64,000 bases of DNA from an uncultured Ardenticatenia bacterium. Lineage in GTDB: Bacteria; Chloroflexota; Anaerolineae; 4572-78; NAK82. The notes below the pieces were generated by a model, which was not told the DNA's origin, did no database searches, and worked only from the letters and a program-made list of their open reading frames with translations. Location: positions 62,001 through 126,000 of the forward strand of contig CAKZLO010000032.1 in NCBI GenBank assembly GCA_937127125.1. The letters are read 5' to 3'. Of the stretch, positions 53,125 to 61,680 are shown one piece after another (the stretch's first letter is position 1; each line of letters begins with the position of its first letter). The translations under genes were made by a program, and so were the position numbers.

Positions 53125-53321
53125 TCGTGCCATCTAAATACTCTTTGTAGCCCCGATCCAGGAAGCGGTTGCAGAGTGACTGTACCCCTGACATCTGCCG
53201 GATTGATACCACCTAAGGGTTACAGTCGGGATAGAAGGTCATTGATTCTTGTACGAGATATGTGGCATCACGAGCCGATGTCCATTGGAGCCACATACTA
53301 GAAGTTCTAGAACCTGTTTAG

Positions 53322-53357
53322 AGTTCTACTGCCTCCCTGCGTTGCAGTAGTTGAACT
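53322..53357 (+). other. Bulged stem-loop between tRNA-Sec and the hybrid kinase
   Basis: CTACTGC/GCAGTAG stem, extended by AGTT/AACT across a 3-base bulge. No T-run is present. It could be a weak terminator of the tRNA transcript or part of the kinase promoter region. Confidence 0.35.
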
Positions 53358-53364
53358 AGGATAA

Positions 53365-53381
53365 TCTATAGTGCGTATAGA
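53365..53381 (+). promoter_or_regulatory. Inverted repeat overlapping a possible -10 of the hybrid kinase
   Basis: TCTATA-5-TATAGA. It overlaps TATAGT (53367-53372), a possible -10, and lies 20 bases before GTG 53402. It could be an operator; no regulator is identified. Confidence 0.35.
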
Positions 53382-53401
53382 CTATGACGGAGGGACCCCT
53401 G

Positions 53402-55942
53402 GTGGATCAGGAAGAAGTGTCAAGGCACCAATTCGAGGGCGACACGCTTGAATCCCTCGCTACAGGAGCGCCTGTCACTCCGTCTGCTGTAACAAGCAGG
53501 GAACCTGAGCTGTTGCGCATCCTGATTGACAACCTGCCCGACCTTATCTTCATCAAAGATCGTGATGGACGTGTTGTTTCCTGTAATCTAGCCGTTGCGC
53601 GGCTGAAGGGCTTCGCGTCGGTTCAGGAGATAATTGGCAAGAGTGCCTCCGATCTTGATCCACCTGAGATCGCCGAGCGTTATCACGCCGACGATTGTCA
53701 GGTGATGCAATCCGGCCAGCCGTTAATCGGCCGCGAGGAACCTGTTCTAGATGCCCGCGGCACCGTGCGCTGGTTTTCTACCACCAAAGTGCCTTGGCGC
53801 GACGCGCAAGGCAATATTATTGGTGTTATCGGCATCAGTCGCGATATCACCCAGTGGAAGGAAACCCTTGCCGCACGTGAGGAACAGCTGCGCTTCGAAC
53901 ATCTCTTGGCAACCATTTTCGCACGCCTCGTTGCCCCATCGCATAAGGATTTCGAGGGCGAGATCCATCGGGCGCTCGCGCTTGTGGGTAAACATATGAA
54001 GGCTGATTGCGTCACCTTGCTTGACCTCTCATTAGATCTGCGATTGCGTGGGGTTTATCGCTGGACATCGCCGAATGTATCATCTCCTCCCTTCGATCCT
54101 ACGCCGGAGAGGTATCCCTATGTATTCAACCTGCTACAACATGGCCAATTGGTGCGTTTCTCTCATCCGGATGATCTCCCGGAGGAAGCTGCCGTTGACC
54201 GTGAAAGCTTCCTCACAGTAGGTGACCGCTCTTTTCTGGTCGTGCCGTTGCTCACTAGCGGTAAGTTGCTGGGTTCCATGTCGTTGAGCTGTTTGCGCGG
54301 CGAACATGATTGGCCCGATGAATTGATACCACGCCTGATTCTCTTGGGCCAAGTCTTTCTCACGGGATTGGCGCGCTGGCGAGCCGATGTAGCGCTGGAC
54401 GAGAGCGAACGGCTCTTTCATTTAATGGCCGATCTCACCCATGACTGGATCCTCTGGATGGCCCCAGACGGCAGTGTGGTGTATACATCTCCTTCGTGTG
54501 AGCGTATCACGGGCTATACGCCGGCTGAATTCATCCAAGAGCCTGACTTGGTTATGCGTATCATACATCCCGAAGACCGCGAAAAGTATGCTCATCATTT
54601 TGAACGCGCGCCGGCGCCCGGCGACGTTCAGGCTATTGAGATGCGTATTGTACGGCGCGATGGCAAGATACGCTGGCTCAGCCACGTTTGTCGCCCAATT
54701 TATTCGAAAGATGGTAGCTGGCTGGGCTGGCATATCATCAATCGCGATATCACCGAGCGCGAACAAACTGATGCGGATCGAGAAGATTTGCAGATGCAAC
54801 TGTTGCAGGCACAGAAAATGGAGGCCATTGGCCGACTGACCGCGGGCATTGCTCACGATTTCAACAATTTACTGACAGTAATAACCGGATTCGCTGAACT
54901 CCTCAAGGCTAACTTGCCCGAGGGCCAGCCCGCGCGTGTATATGCCGACCGAGTCCTCTCCGCTGGCCGGCGAGCGACAGAGCTGGTAAGTAAGCTGACC
55001 GCCTTCAGCCGTAGACAAGCGATGCAATCACGTGCGCTCAATCTGAACGAGGTGCTGGCAAACAATGAAACGATGCTGCGCCGAGCGTTAGGTGAAAACG
55101 TAACTGTGGAGATACTGGCAGCGCCTAACCTGTGGTCAGTAGAGGCTGATCCATCGCAAATAGAGCAGGTGATTTTCAACTTGGCGATAAACGCGCGAGA
55201 CGCTATGCCTGATGGCGGTTGGCTGACCATTGAGACGTCCAATGTCACATTTACCGAGGCGCGCCTCGTACGCGGCGAACCTATGCCGGCTGGAGAGTAT
55301 GTGCGTTTGCTGGTGCGTGACACCGGCTGTGGTATGAGCGATGAGATCAAAAGCCATCTTTTCGAACCCTTCTTTACGACAAAGCCGTTGGGTCAAGGCA
55401 CTGGCCTAGGGCTGGCAACTATCTATGGCATTATCCGCCAGAGCGGAGGCTACATCGAGGTGGATAGTGCTCCAGGACGTGGCACCACGTTTCTCATCTA
55501 CCTGCCACGCGCCAAGGAAGCCGTGTCCGTTTCAGAAGCGCGTCCTGACACCGGTCCGCTTAAATGGCGTGGCATTGAGACAGTGATGGTGGTCGAGGAT
55601 GAGGTGGCGGTGCGGCAGCTGATAGCACACGTGCTGCACCATCAAGGTTACCGGGTGCTCGAAGCCAGCAACGCGCAAGAGGCTCTCCAAGCGATTGAAT
55701 CTCACCAAGGAGAGATCCACGTGCTCCTCACCGATGTTGTTATGCCTGGCATGAGTGGTCGCGAGCTGGCTAAGCGCGCGATGGCGTTGCGCCCGAGCAT
55801 CAAGGTGATCATGATGTCCGGCTACGGCGGTGATATTTTCACAGGGGGGGAGCATCCTACACCTCGTGAAGTTTGGATGCAAAAACCCATTAGCACATTT
55901 GAGCTAGTGCGCACTGTGCGACGCGTGTTGGATGAAAAGTAG
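53402..55942 (+). CDS. Hybrid histidine kinase (PAS-GAF-PAS-HisKA-HATPase-REC)
   Basis: Soluble multi-sensor kinase with an attached receiver. PAS1 (ILIDNLPDLIFIKDRDGRV), GAF-like region, PAS2 (WILWMAPDGSVVYTSPSCE), phospho-acceptor box GIAHDFNNLLTVI, N box FNLAINARDAMP, G1 RDTGCGMS, G2 GLGLATIYGIIRQ, then a REC domain with VVEDEVAVRQLI and the acceptor Asp in VLLTDVVMPGMSG. No transmembrane helix. The ATG at 53384 has no ribosome site; GTG 53402 has GGAGGG seven bases before it. Hybrid organisation suggests a phosphorelay whose partner is elsewhere. Confidence 0.9.
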   Translation: MDQEEVSRHQFEGDTLESLATGAPVTPSAVTSREPELLRILIDNLPDLIFIKDRDGRVVSCNLAVARLKGFASVQEIIGKSASDLDPPEIAERYHADDCQVMQSGQPLIGREEPVLDARGTVRWFSTTKVPWRDAQGNIIGVIGISRDITQWKETLAAREEQLRFEHLLATIFARLVAPSHKDFEGEIHRALALVGKHMKADCVTLLDLSLDLRLRGVYRWTSPNVSSPPFDPTPERYPYVFNLLQHGQLVRFSHPDDLPEEAAVDRESFLTVGDRSFLVVPLLTSGKLLGSMSLSCLRGEHDWPDELIPRLILLGQVFLTGLARWRADVALDESERLFHLMADLTHDWILWMAPDGSVVYTSPSCERITGYTPAEFIQEPDLVMRIIHPEDREKYAHHFERAPAPGDVQAIEMRIVRRDGKIRWLSHVCRPIYSKDGSWLGWHIINRDITEREQTDADREDLQMQLLQAQKMEAIGRLTAGIAHDFNNLLTVITGFAELLKANLPEGQPARVYADRVLSAGRRATELVSKLTAFSRRQAMQSRALNLNEVLANNETMLRRALGENVTVEILAAPNLWSVEADPSQIEQVIFNLAINARDAMPDGGWLTIETSNVTFTEARLVRGEPMPAGEYVRLLVRDTGCGMSDEIKSHLFEPFFTTKPLGQGTGLGLATIYGIIRQSGGYIEVDSAPGRGTTFLIYLPRAKEAVSVSEARPDTGPLKWRGIETVMVVEDEVAVRQLIAHVLHHQGYRVLEASNAQEALQAIESHQGEIHVLLTDVVMPGMSGRELAKRAMALRPSIKVIMMSGYGGDIFTGGEHPTPREVWMQKPISTFELVRTVRRVLDEK

Positions 55943-55977
55943 ACCTGTTTTGCGCCCACTGAGTTGCCTTTGCACAG

Positions 55978-56006
55978 TTGCACAATTTTCCGTTCCGGCA
56001 TATAAG
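55978..56006 (+). promoter_or_regulatory. Promoter for the DUF364 gene
   Basis: TTGCAC, 17-base spacer, TATAAG, followed by about 50 bases of leader to ATG 56063. Confidence 0.5.
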
Positions 56007-56062
56007 AATTTCTCCTACCAGCTTGTCCTGATCCATTCTGAAGCGCTTTGAGGTTAGAGGAT

Positions 56063-56812
56063 ATGCCCGTTCTGGATGAAATACTAGCCACATTGCCTGA
56101 GGGAACGGTGAAAGAAGTGCGCGTTGGAGCCTTCTGGACAGCAGTGGTGGTAGATCGACAGGGGCAGCGTCGCTGTGGATTGGCTGCCACGCTACTCGGT
56201 GAAAATGATCACCACCACACTGGTGCCGACGACGTGGCCGATGCAGGCCACCTTGCCAGATACACAGGCCGCCAGCTAGCTGCACTCGTCCATTCGTCGA
56301 GCTCTCTCGAGGTCTCCCTTGGCATGGCAGCAATCAATGCATTACTGCCGGCGCAGACGGAGCACTATGTAGAGATGAACGCCGAAGAAGTGATACTAGC
56401 CCAAGGCGCCGGCCGGCGCGTGGCAGTCGTCGGTCATTTCCCATTCCTGCCACGTTGTCGTGCCGTGGCCAGCAAACTCTGGGTGCTGGAGAAACGTCCC
56501 CACGGTGATGACCTTCCGGCGGAAGCTGCACCCGATGTGCTTCCTCAGGCCGACGTGGTCGCTATGAGCGGCACCACCATAATGAATCGCACCTTCGACG
56601 GGCTAATGGCACTGTGTCAGCCGGGCGCGCTGGTGCTTGTCTTGGGGCCTAGTACTCCCTTGTCACCAGTGCTTTTTGATTATGGAGTAAACATTATCTC
56701 CGGCAGCATAGTCGAAGATGTGGATGCCGTGTTGCGTGCCGTGAGCGAGGGTGCTAACTTTCGTCAAGTGCGTCGCCACGGAGTGCGGCTGGTGACGATG
56801 CACAAACCGTAG
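56063..56812 (+). CDS. DUF364 (Rossmann-like, putative heavy-metal chelation) protein
   Basis: About 249 residues, matching the DUF4213/DUF364 layout: an N-terminal domain (VRVGAFWTAVVV, a His-rich segment NDHHHTGADD, LEVSLGMAAINALL) and a C-terminal Rossmann-like half (VAVVGHFPFLPRCRA, VVAMSGTTIMNRTFD, LVLGPSTPLSPVLFDYG). The family is suspected to bind metals or metal chelates, but its function is not established. Start ATG 56063 with GAGG nine bases before; an in-frame TTG at 56048 is the alternative. Confidence 0.75.
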   Translation: MPVLDEILATLPEGTVKEVRVGAFWTAVVVDRQGQRRCGLAATLLGENDHHHTGADDVADAGHLARYTGRQLAALVHSSSSLEVSLGMAAINALLPAQTEHYVEMNAEEVILAQGAGRRVAVVGHFPFLPRCRAVASKLWVLEKRPHGDDLPAEAAPDVLPQADVVAMSGTTIMNRTFDGLMALCQPGALVLVLGPSTPLSPVLFDYGVNIISGSIVEDVDAVLRAVSEGANFRQVRRHGVRLVTMHKP

Positions 56813-56817
56813 GAAAC

Positions 56818-56865
56818 GAGCATCGCCTGCACGTACTCGAGAGGCCACCGAGCGGAGCGATGCTC
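56818..56865. other. Inverted repeat at the convergent DUF364/hisE junction
   Basis: Perfect 9-base arms GAGCATCGC and GCGATGCTC around a 30-base loop that itself holds CTCG/CGAG. It overlaps the hisE stop codon. Likely a bidirectional transcription stop, though without a T-run. Confidence 0.5.
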
Positions 56866-57178
56866 ATTGGGGATCCGTTTCTTGGGTTTCACCCATACGC
56901 CTGGCATGACGTTGTTGCAGCTCGCTCAAAACGGCTGACCAGCTGAGCTCGTGGGCCGAGAGCAATACCAAGCTGTGATAGATCAAGTCGGCCATCTCTT
57001 CGACAAGACGTTTATCAGTTTGCGCCAATGCCGCCACGACTACTTCAGTGGCTTCCTCTCCAACCTTCCGCGCCGCCTGGACCGGGTCACTCAGCAATTG
57101 GTTGGTGTAAGAACCTGGTTGCGGATGCCGCTTGCGATCCTCGATAATAGTAATAAGCTGGGTCAGAAAGTCGCTCAT
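56864..57178 (-). CDS. hisE: Phosphoribosyl-ATP pyrophosphatase
   Basis: Second step of histidine synthesis: PR-ATP to PR-AMP. All-alpha MazG-like fold of 104 residues with the metal-binding pairs KVGEEATEVVVAAL and LVEEMADLIYHSLVLL. It overlaps the end of the aminotransferase gene by four bases, so it is translated from the same transcript. No hisI is adjacent. Confidence 0.93.
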   Translation of the reverse strand: MSDFLTQLITIIEDRKRHPQPGSYTNQLLSDPVQAARKVGEEATEVVVAALAQTDKRLVEEMADLIYHSLVLLSAHELSWSAVLSELQQRHARRMGETQETDPQ

Positions 57179-58257
57179 TGTCCCTTCAAGAACGCGTCAA
57201 TGGCGTCCAGCAAAGTCACAATTTCCTCGACGGTGGTGTCACCCATATGAGCGATGCGAAAGGTCTTGTCTTTCAGGGTGCCATAGCCATTGGAGATCAA
57301 CATGTGGCGCTGTCGCAGGAATGCGTTAAGCGCAGCGATATCGATTCCACGGGTGTTGCTTACACAAGTCACAGTGGGGGAACGATAGCCTTCCTCAGCG
57401 AAGAAGTCGAAGCCTGCCTTGCGCACCCAATCGTGGACCGTGTTCATCAGCTGCTTATGTCGCGCAAAGCGATTCTGCCAACCTTCCGCGGCGATGGCGT
57501 CCAGCTGAGCGTCCAATGCATACATCAGGCTGATCGCCGGGGTCGCGGGTGTGTGGTTTTTCGCGGCATACTTCTCATACTGGAGAAAATCGAAATACCA
57601 ACCACGATGAGGTACACTCCTGGCACGCTCCATCGCCCGGTCGCTGACACTGCACAATGCTAGCCCAGGAGGCAGTGCCAGAGCCTTCTGGCTACTGGTA
57701 AGGCAGACATCCAGTCCCCACTCATCCGCTTTGATTTCCACTCCACCGGCGCAGCTCACCGCATCAACCAGCAAGAGGACATCAGGATAGGCTCGTACCA
57801 CAGAAGCAATCTCAGGCACTGGGTTGAAGACTCCAGTGCTGGTCTCGTTGTAGACAACGGTCACAGCATCATACCGACCGGAGCGCAACTTTTCGTCCAC
57901 CTGCTCAGGGTGAACTGCCTGTCCTAGCGGGACTTCCAGCGCATCTCCCTGCTTGCCGTTTGCAAGCACCATTTCGTACCAACGCTGGCTGAAAGCACCA
58001 TTGACGAGACTCAGACAACGCTCACGCACACAGTTGCGTACGGCTGCCTCTTGTAATCCACTCCCAGAGGCGGTAACAACGAAAACACGTCCCTCGGTTC
58101 CAAAAACGGGGTGCAGCCGCGGAATGATGCGCGCTTGCAGCTCGGCATATTCAGGCGCACGATGCCCAATCATTGGCTTCGTCTGGGCCGCCAGAATCTC
58201 CGGTCGTACGTCCACAGGACCAGGAATGAAGATTTTGACGTAGGGGGTTTGTGCCAT
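57175..58257 (-). CDS. Class V aminotransferase (alanine/serine--glyoxylate aminotransferase type)
   Basis: PLP enzyme of the SGAT/AGT subgroup. FIPGPVDVRPEILAA, the N-terminal GHRAPEY segment, VTASGSGLQEAAVRNC, LVDAVSCAGGVEI and the PLP-lysine motif SSQKALALPPGLAL are all typical. It likely moves amino groups between serine or alanine and glyoxylate/pyruvate; phosphoserine or aminoethylphosphonate forms are less likely. The GTG at 58263 is too close to AGGAGA; ATG 58257 has it seven bases upstream. hisE overlaps its end. Confidence 0.87.
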   Translation of the reverse strand: MAQTPYVKIFIPGPVDVRPEILAAQTKPMIGHRAPEYAELQARIIPRLHPVFGTEGRVFVVTASGSGLQEAAVRNCVRERCLSLVNGAFSQRWYEMVLANGKQGDALEVPLGQAVHPEQVDEKLRSGRYDAVTVVYNETSTGVFNPVPEIASVVRAYPDVLLLVDAVSCAGGVEIKADEWGLDVCLTSSQKALALPPGLALCSVSDRAMERARSVPHRGWYFDFLQYEKYAAKNHTPATPAISLMYALDAQLDAIAAEGWQNRFARHKQLMNTVHDWVRKAGFDFFAEEGYRSPTVTCVSNTRGIDIAALNAFLRQRHMLISNGYGTLKDKTFRIAHMGDTTVEEIVTLLDAIDAFLKGQ

Positions 58258-58318
58258 GATCACTCTCCTTAGACTAAGGGCATTGTTAAGAGATCAGAAT
58301 ACAGAGCTCGCTCCCTTC

Positions 58319-59467
58319 TCATCCAGACCAGCGCTGAAGCACGGCCACTACCGCTTCTCCGTAGGTTTGGCGTTGCCACTCGTCCATCGTCTCTATCTGA
58401 GCGAGTGCCTCGAGAGTAATGGGAGAACGACGTGCCAACTCTATCAATACCCGGTTCGGTAGAATAATGTCTGGATCCACCTGGCGCGCCTCTGCCTCTT
58501 GCCGTCGCCAAGCACGTAACGCCTCGTAACGTGCGATGGTTATCTCAAGGGAGGAAGGACGTCTGTCGCGCAGCGGAGATGGTGTGAGGGCACGTCGGCC
58601 ACGCGCAATGGCCTCGAGCAACTCATCCGAACAGCGCCTGTAAATGCCCTGACCAAGCCCCTTGATGTGCAACAACTCACGTCGGCTGGAGGGACGAGTT
58701 ACTGCCAGATGAACAAGCACATCATTGGAAATAACCTTGAAGGGAGGCAGGTCCATCTCACGCGCCAACTTGTCACGCAGGATGTACAACTCTCGTAATA
58801 TCGCCCGACCAACAGGATCGAGCTGCAAAACTCCCGAGATACGCCAGAAACCTTCAGGGTCGAAGCTCTTGGTTGCGGGCTCCTTGAGACTCTCACGCGC
58901 AAATGCATGGCGCGCTTCTATCAGCTTTCCTCTTCTTTGCAACTCTTGAATCTGGAGATCGCGCAGCGGCAAGAGATAGTGGGTGTCCAACCGTGCATAT
59001 TCCAGCGCTGCAGTGGAGAGGGGACGTGCACCCCAATTGTAACGTTGCAAACGCTTGTCCACATGGACTCCAAATTGTTCTTGCAAGATCGCTGCTAAGC
59101 CGTAGTGTCTCCAGCCCAGGATGCGTGCTGCAACCATTGTGTCGAAGATGTTGACAAACGTGAAGCCGTAATCTCGCTTGAGGCACAAGATGTCATAGCT
59201 GGCGGCGTGGAAAACCTTTTCGTGATCCTGGCTCGCAAACAGCTCACCCAGTGGCGTTACATCAACTCTGAGTGGGTCCACCAAGTAGTCAGCACCTGGA
59301 ATGGAGAGCTGCAAGAGGCAAACTTTCTCAAAATAGGCATATAGGCTATCCGATTCGGTGTCCACAGCAAATAGTGGTGCATCCCGTAATTGCTCCAGCA
59401 CTTGCTTCAAGGTGGCAGGAGTATCCACAAGAATGTATGTTTCGGCCTCGTTTATTCGGTAGCCCAT
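58319..59467 (-). CDS. rnd: Ribonuclease D-like 3'-5' exonuclease
   Basis: DEDD exonuclease for tRNA 3' maturation. The exonuclease signatures are LFAVDTESDSLYAYF, HAASYDILCLKRDYG and YARLDTHYLLPL. Two HRDC-type domains follow (about 200-280 with ISNDVLVHLAV and KGLGQGIYRR, and about 310-380). The in-frame ATGs at 59506 and 59482 lie within the promoter; the ATG at 59467 is only four bases from the predicted transcript start, so the message is nearly leaderless. Confidence 0.9.
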   Translation of the reverse strand: MGYRINEAETYILVDTPATLKQVLEQLRDAPLFAVDTESDSLYAYFEKVCLLQLSIPGADYLVDPLRVDVTPLGELFASQDHEKVFHAASYDILCLKRDYGFTFVNIFDTMVAARILGWRHYGLAAILQEQFGVHVDKRLQRYNWGARPLSTAALEYARLDTHYLLPLRDLQIQELQRRGKLIEARHAFARESLKEPATKSFDPEGFWRISGVLQLDPVGRAILRELYILRDKLAREMDLPPFKVISNDVLVHLAVTRPSSRRELLHIKGLGQGIYRRCSDELLEAIARGRRALTPSPLRDRRPSSLEITIARYEALRAWRRQEAEARQVDPDIILPNRVLIELARRSPITLEALAQIETMDEWQRQTYGEAVVAVLQRWSG

Positions 59468-59477
59468 AGCGAACTGT

Positions 59478-59506
59478 ATCATACTTAGGTCTTGGAGAAT
59501 TGCCAA
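59478..59506 (-). promoter_or_regulatory. Promoter adjoining the RNase D start codon
   Basis: Minus strand TTGGCA, 17-base spacer, TATGAT. The predicted start is near 59471, four bases from ATG 59467. Confidence 0.6.
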
Positions 59507-59649
59507 GGATGGGGCACAGCTCTAACGCGGTGACACCGTTTTGTGGGTTTGTGGGGGAGAACATTCTCGTCGATAAGGTTTGCCAGGGACGTAAACTCAA
59601 CAGGATGGGCGATTGCAGCTCTTTTTACAGGATCCGACCCTTATTGTGC

Positions 59650-59678
59650 TTGCAAGCTGGTAAACTCTATACTATAAT
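59650..59678 (+). promoter_or_regulatory. Strong promoter ahead of the eroded ABC-transporter operon
   Basis: TTGCAA, 17-base spacer, perfect TATAAT. It points towards the orphan frame at 59730 and the transporter remnants, so the region may still be transcribed. Confidence 0.6.
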
Positions 59679-59729
59679 AAAAATGCATCTACCCGCATTG
59701 ACCCACGCAACAGCAAGGCTGAAAGCGCA

Positions 59730-60080
59730 ATGACGCGGCATCGAGGAAAGGAGACAAAGGGCCTTCTTAGCAAAGCATCTCCGTCGTCCTCAAAAGAGGC
59801 GGCTGGGGCGCGCAACCAGCTATGCTGGTCGGCCTATTCTCTATCCATGGACCTGTGGCAAAAGATCCCTCACTTCAGCCATGCAAATATGCTCCCAATC
59901 ACCGCGGTAGCTGCTTATGCCTTCGCTTTTGCCTCTGTGCGTTTATTCACAGCATCCCCAATAGGTCGGTTCATAGAAGTGCATCGTCGTGAACCGAGGA
60001 GATGGATTTTCTCAGTGCGTCATCCTGACCTACCTGCCCTGTTTGCCGTAGAACAATGGGAACTGAGAGAAAGGAGGTGA
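59730..60080 (+). CDS. Uncharacterised short reading frame of doubtful status
   Basis: 116 codons with a hydrophobic patch (ITAVAAYAFAFASVRLF) but no recognised family. No good ribosome site precedes the ATG; a strong promoter lies 50 bases upstream. It ends at a perfect AAGGAGGTGA, which is a ribosome site with no gene behind it. It may be a non-coding leader or a rearranged gene remnant. The 60081-60179 stretch after it holds nothing else recognisable except the next ribosome site. Confidence 0.25.
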   Translation: MTRHRGKETKGLLSKASPSSSKEAAGARNQLCWSAYSLSMDLWQKIPHFSHANMLPITAVAAYAFAFASVRLFTASPIGRFIEVHRREPRRWIFSVRHPDLPALFAVEQWELRERR

Positions 60081-60179
60081 GCCAAGCGAGCTAGACCCCT
60101 GATGTAGAGTAGAAATCCTCTTGCGCAGAAGATCGTGTTTGTCTAAAGTGTTGGATTACTGACAAAGGAGGTCAGTGAA

Positions 60180-60667
60180 ATGAGCGGTCGATTCCATCCG
60201 GTACGGTTGCTGCTTGTTTTGAGCTTGGCTCTGGGGCAGACCCCAACGTGGCATTGTTCGCTATCCTGATGACGGATGTGTGGCAGTGGACGCCATTCCT
60301 AATGCTCATTGTGCTGGCCGGTCTGCAGTCTATTCCGATGGAGCTGCACGAAGCGGCCGAAGTGGATGGTGCTTCGGCGTGGTAATCCTTCTGGCGCATC
60401 ACATTGCCTCTACTATTGCCAGTGATCATCATCGGTGTCCTCATTCGCGCAATGGATGCGTTCAAGCTGTTCGACATTGTCTATTTGGTGACAGGTGGCG
60501 GTCCGGGCAATGTGACGGAGACGATCAGCTTCTACACCTATCTACAAGGTTTCAAGTTTTTCAGCTTAGGTTATACAGCTGCAATGGCTTTTATTCAGTT
60601 GATCATTATCACGCTGGTTGCACGTTTCTTCTTGGGTTTCCAGAAGCGGCAGCGGGGAGAAACATAA
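60180..60667 (+). pseudogene. Broken sugar ABC-transporter permease (MalF/UgpA type)
   Basis: A perfect ribosome site (AAAGGAGGT) and ATG start a signal-like stretch MSGRFHPVRLLLVLSLALG. It then jumps, in another frame, into the second half of a permease (DPNVALFAILMTDVWQWTPF, ELHEAAEVDGASAW). An internal deletion of roughly 150 residues, a frame change, and an in-frame TAA at 60383 (in the W-x-S-F-W segment where family members have a sense codon) make it non-functional. The C-terminal frame LPLLLPVIIIGVLIRAMDAF to the stop is otherwise good. Confidence 0.88.
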
Positions 60668-60670
60668 GCA

Positions 60671-61510
60671 ATGCGCCGAATGTCGTACCCACAGAAGATT
60701 GCAGCAGGGATCGTTCTGATAGTGGCCCTCGTTCTGTTCTTGTTTCCAGTCGTGTGGATGTTTCTCACCTCCTTTAAGTCAGAATCGGAGTATTTCTCTT
60801 ACCCTCCTGTGTTCATTCCGCGTGATTTCAGCCCGCGCAATTACATCAACGCCATGGCATTGCCACCCGACGGACGGGGTGGCATCCAAGGTTTGCGAGA
60901 TAGCTTAATCATTGGTCTGTCCACCACGGCGTTTTCCATGGTGATTGGTTCTCTGGCGGCTTATAGCCTGTCGCGTTTCAAGACTGGCGGTGAGAACTTT
61001 TCGTTTTGGATCCTTTCCACTCGTATGTTTCCACCAGTGGCTGCTGCCCTGCCATTGTTCCTTATCTTCAAACAGCTCAAGCTGCTGGACACCCACTGGG
61101 CGCTTATCATTGCCAACACCGTTTTCAATTTACCTTTTGTCATCTGGATGCTTAAGGGCTTTTTCGATGACCTTTCGCCTGAAATGGAGGAAGCAGCGCT
61201 GATCGACGGGTGCACTCATTGGGGTGTCTTTGCGCGTGTGGCGTTGCCCCTCATCACACCAGGATTGGTGGCAACGTCGTTGTTCTCCTTTATCTTCGCC
61301 TGGAATGAGTTCATGTTCGCTCTGCTGCTAACGCGTCGTTCAGTGCGCACACTTACTGTCATCGTGCCGAGCCTGGTAGGAGGGCACGAGATTCTGTGGG
61401 GCGAAATAGCAGCCATCGGCACAATTGCCATCATACCCGGCATTGTTCTCTCTATACTCTTTCAGCGGTTTCTGGTGCGTGGGCTGACAATGGGGGCAGT
61501 CAAAGGTTAA
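60671..61510 (+). CDS. Sugar ABC-transporter permease (MalG/UgpE type)
   Basis: Inner-membrane permease with six transmembrane helices; 279 residues. The cytoplasmic EAA loop is EEAALIDGCTHWGVFARVALPLITPG-like, with the expected EAAxxDG core and the PL. The first helix (IVLIVALVLFLFPVVWMF) and the final VRGLTMGAVKG tail are typical of MalG. It sits four bases after the broken MalF-type gene. With its partner lost and no binding protein or ATPase gene nearby, it is probably no longer part of a working transporter, or pairs with a permease encoded elsewhere. Confidence 0.9.
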   Translation: MRRMSYPQKIAAGIVLIVALVLFLFPVVWMFLTSFKSESEYFSYPPVFIPRDFSPRNYINAMALPPDGRGGIQGLRDSLIIGLSTTAFSMVIGSLAAYSLSRFKTGGENFSFWILSTRMFPPVAAALPLFLIFKQLKLLDTHWALIIANTVFNLPFVIWMLKGFFDDLSPEMEEAALIDGCTHWGVFARVALPLITPGLVATSLFSFIFAWNEFMFALLLTRRSVRTLTVIVPSLVGGHEILWGEIAAIGTIAIIPGIVLSILFQRFLVRGLTMGAVKG

Positions 61511-61680
61511 GACTTCACGAGATTCGTCATCGGCGACCGCACTAGATGTGCTGTAATGAGTGCCATTCTCCTCGGGGGATGTAGGCCTTGCACATCGGGT
61601 GTCATGATACAGCTAAGGATCTGCAAGCTCCTGCAGGCATACTCTACATAATCTTTGCACTGAGTGGGAGATGAAACGTT

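Noticed and set aside
60071-60080. AAGGAGGTGA as the ribosome site of a real gene
   Set aside because: Only a five-codon frame (GTG to TAG) follows; it is a site left behind after loss of its gene.
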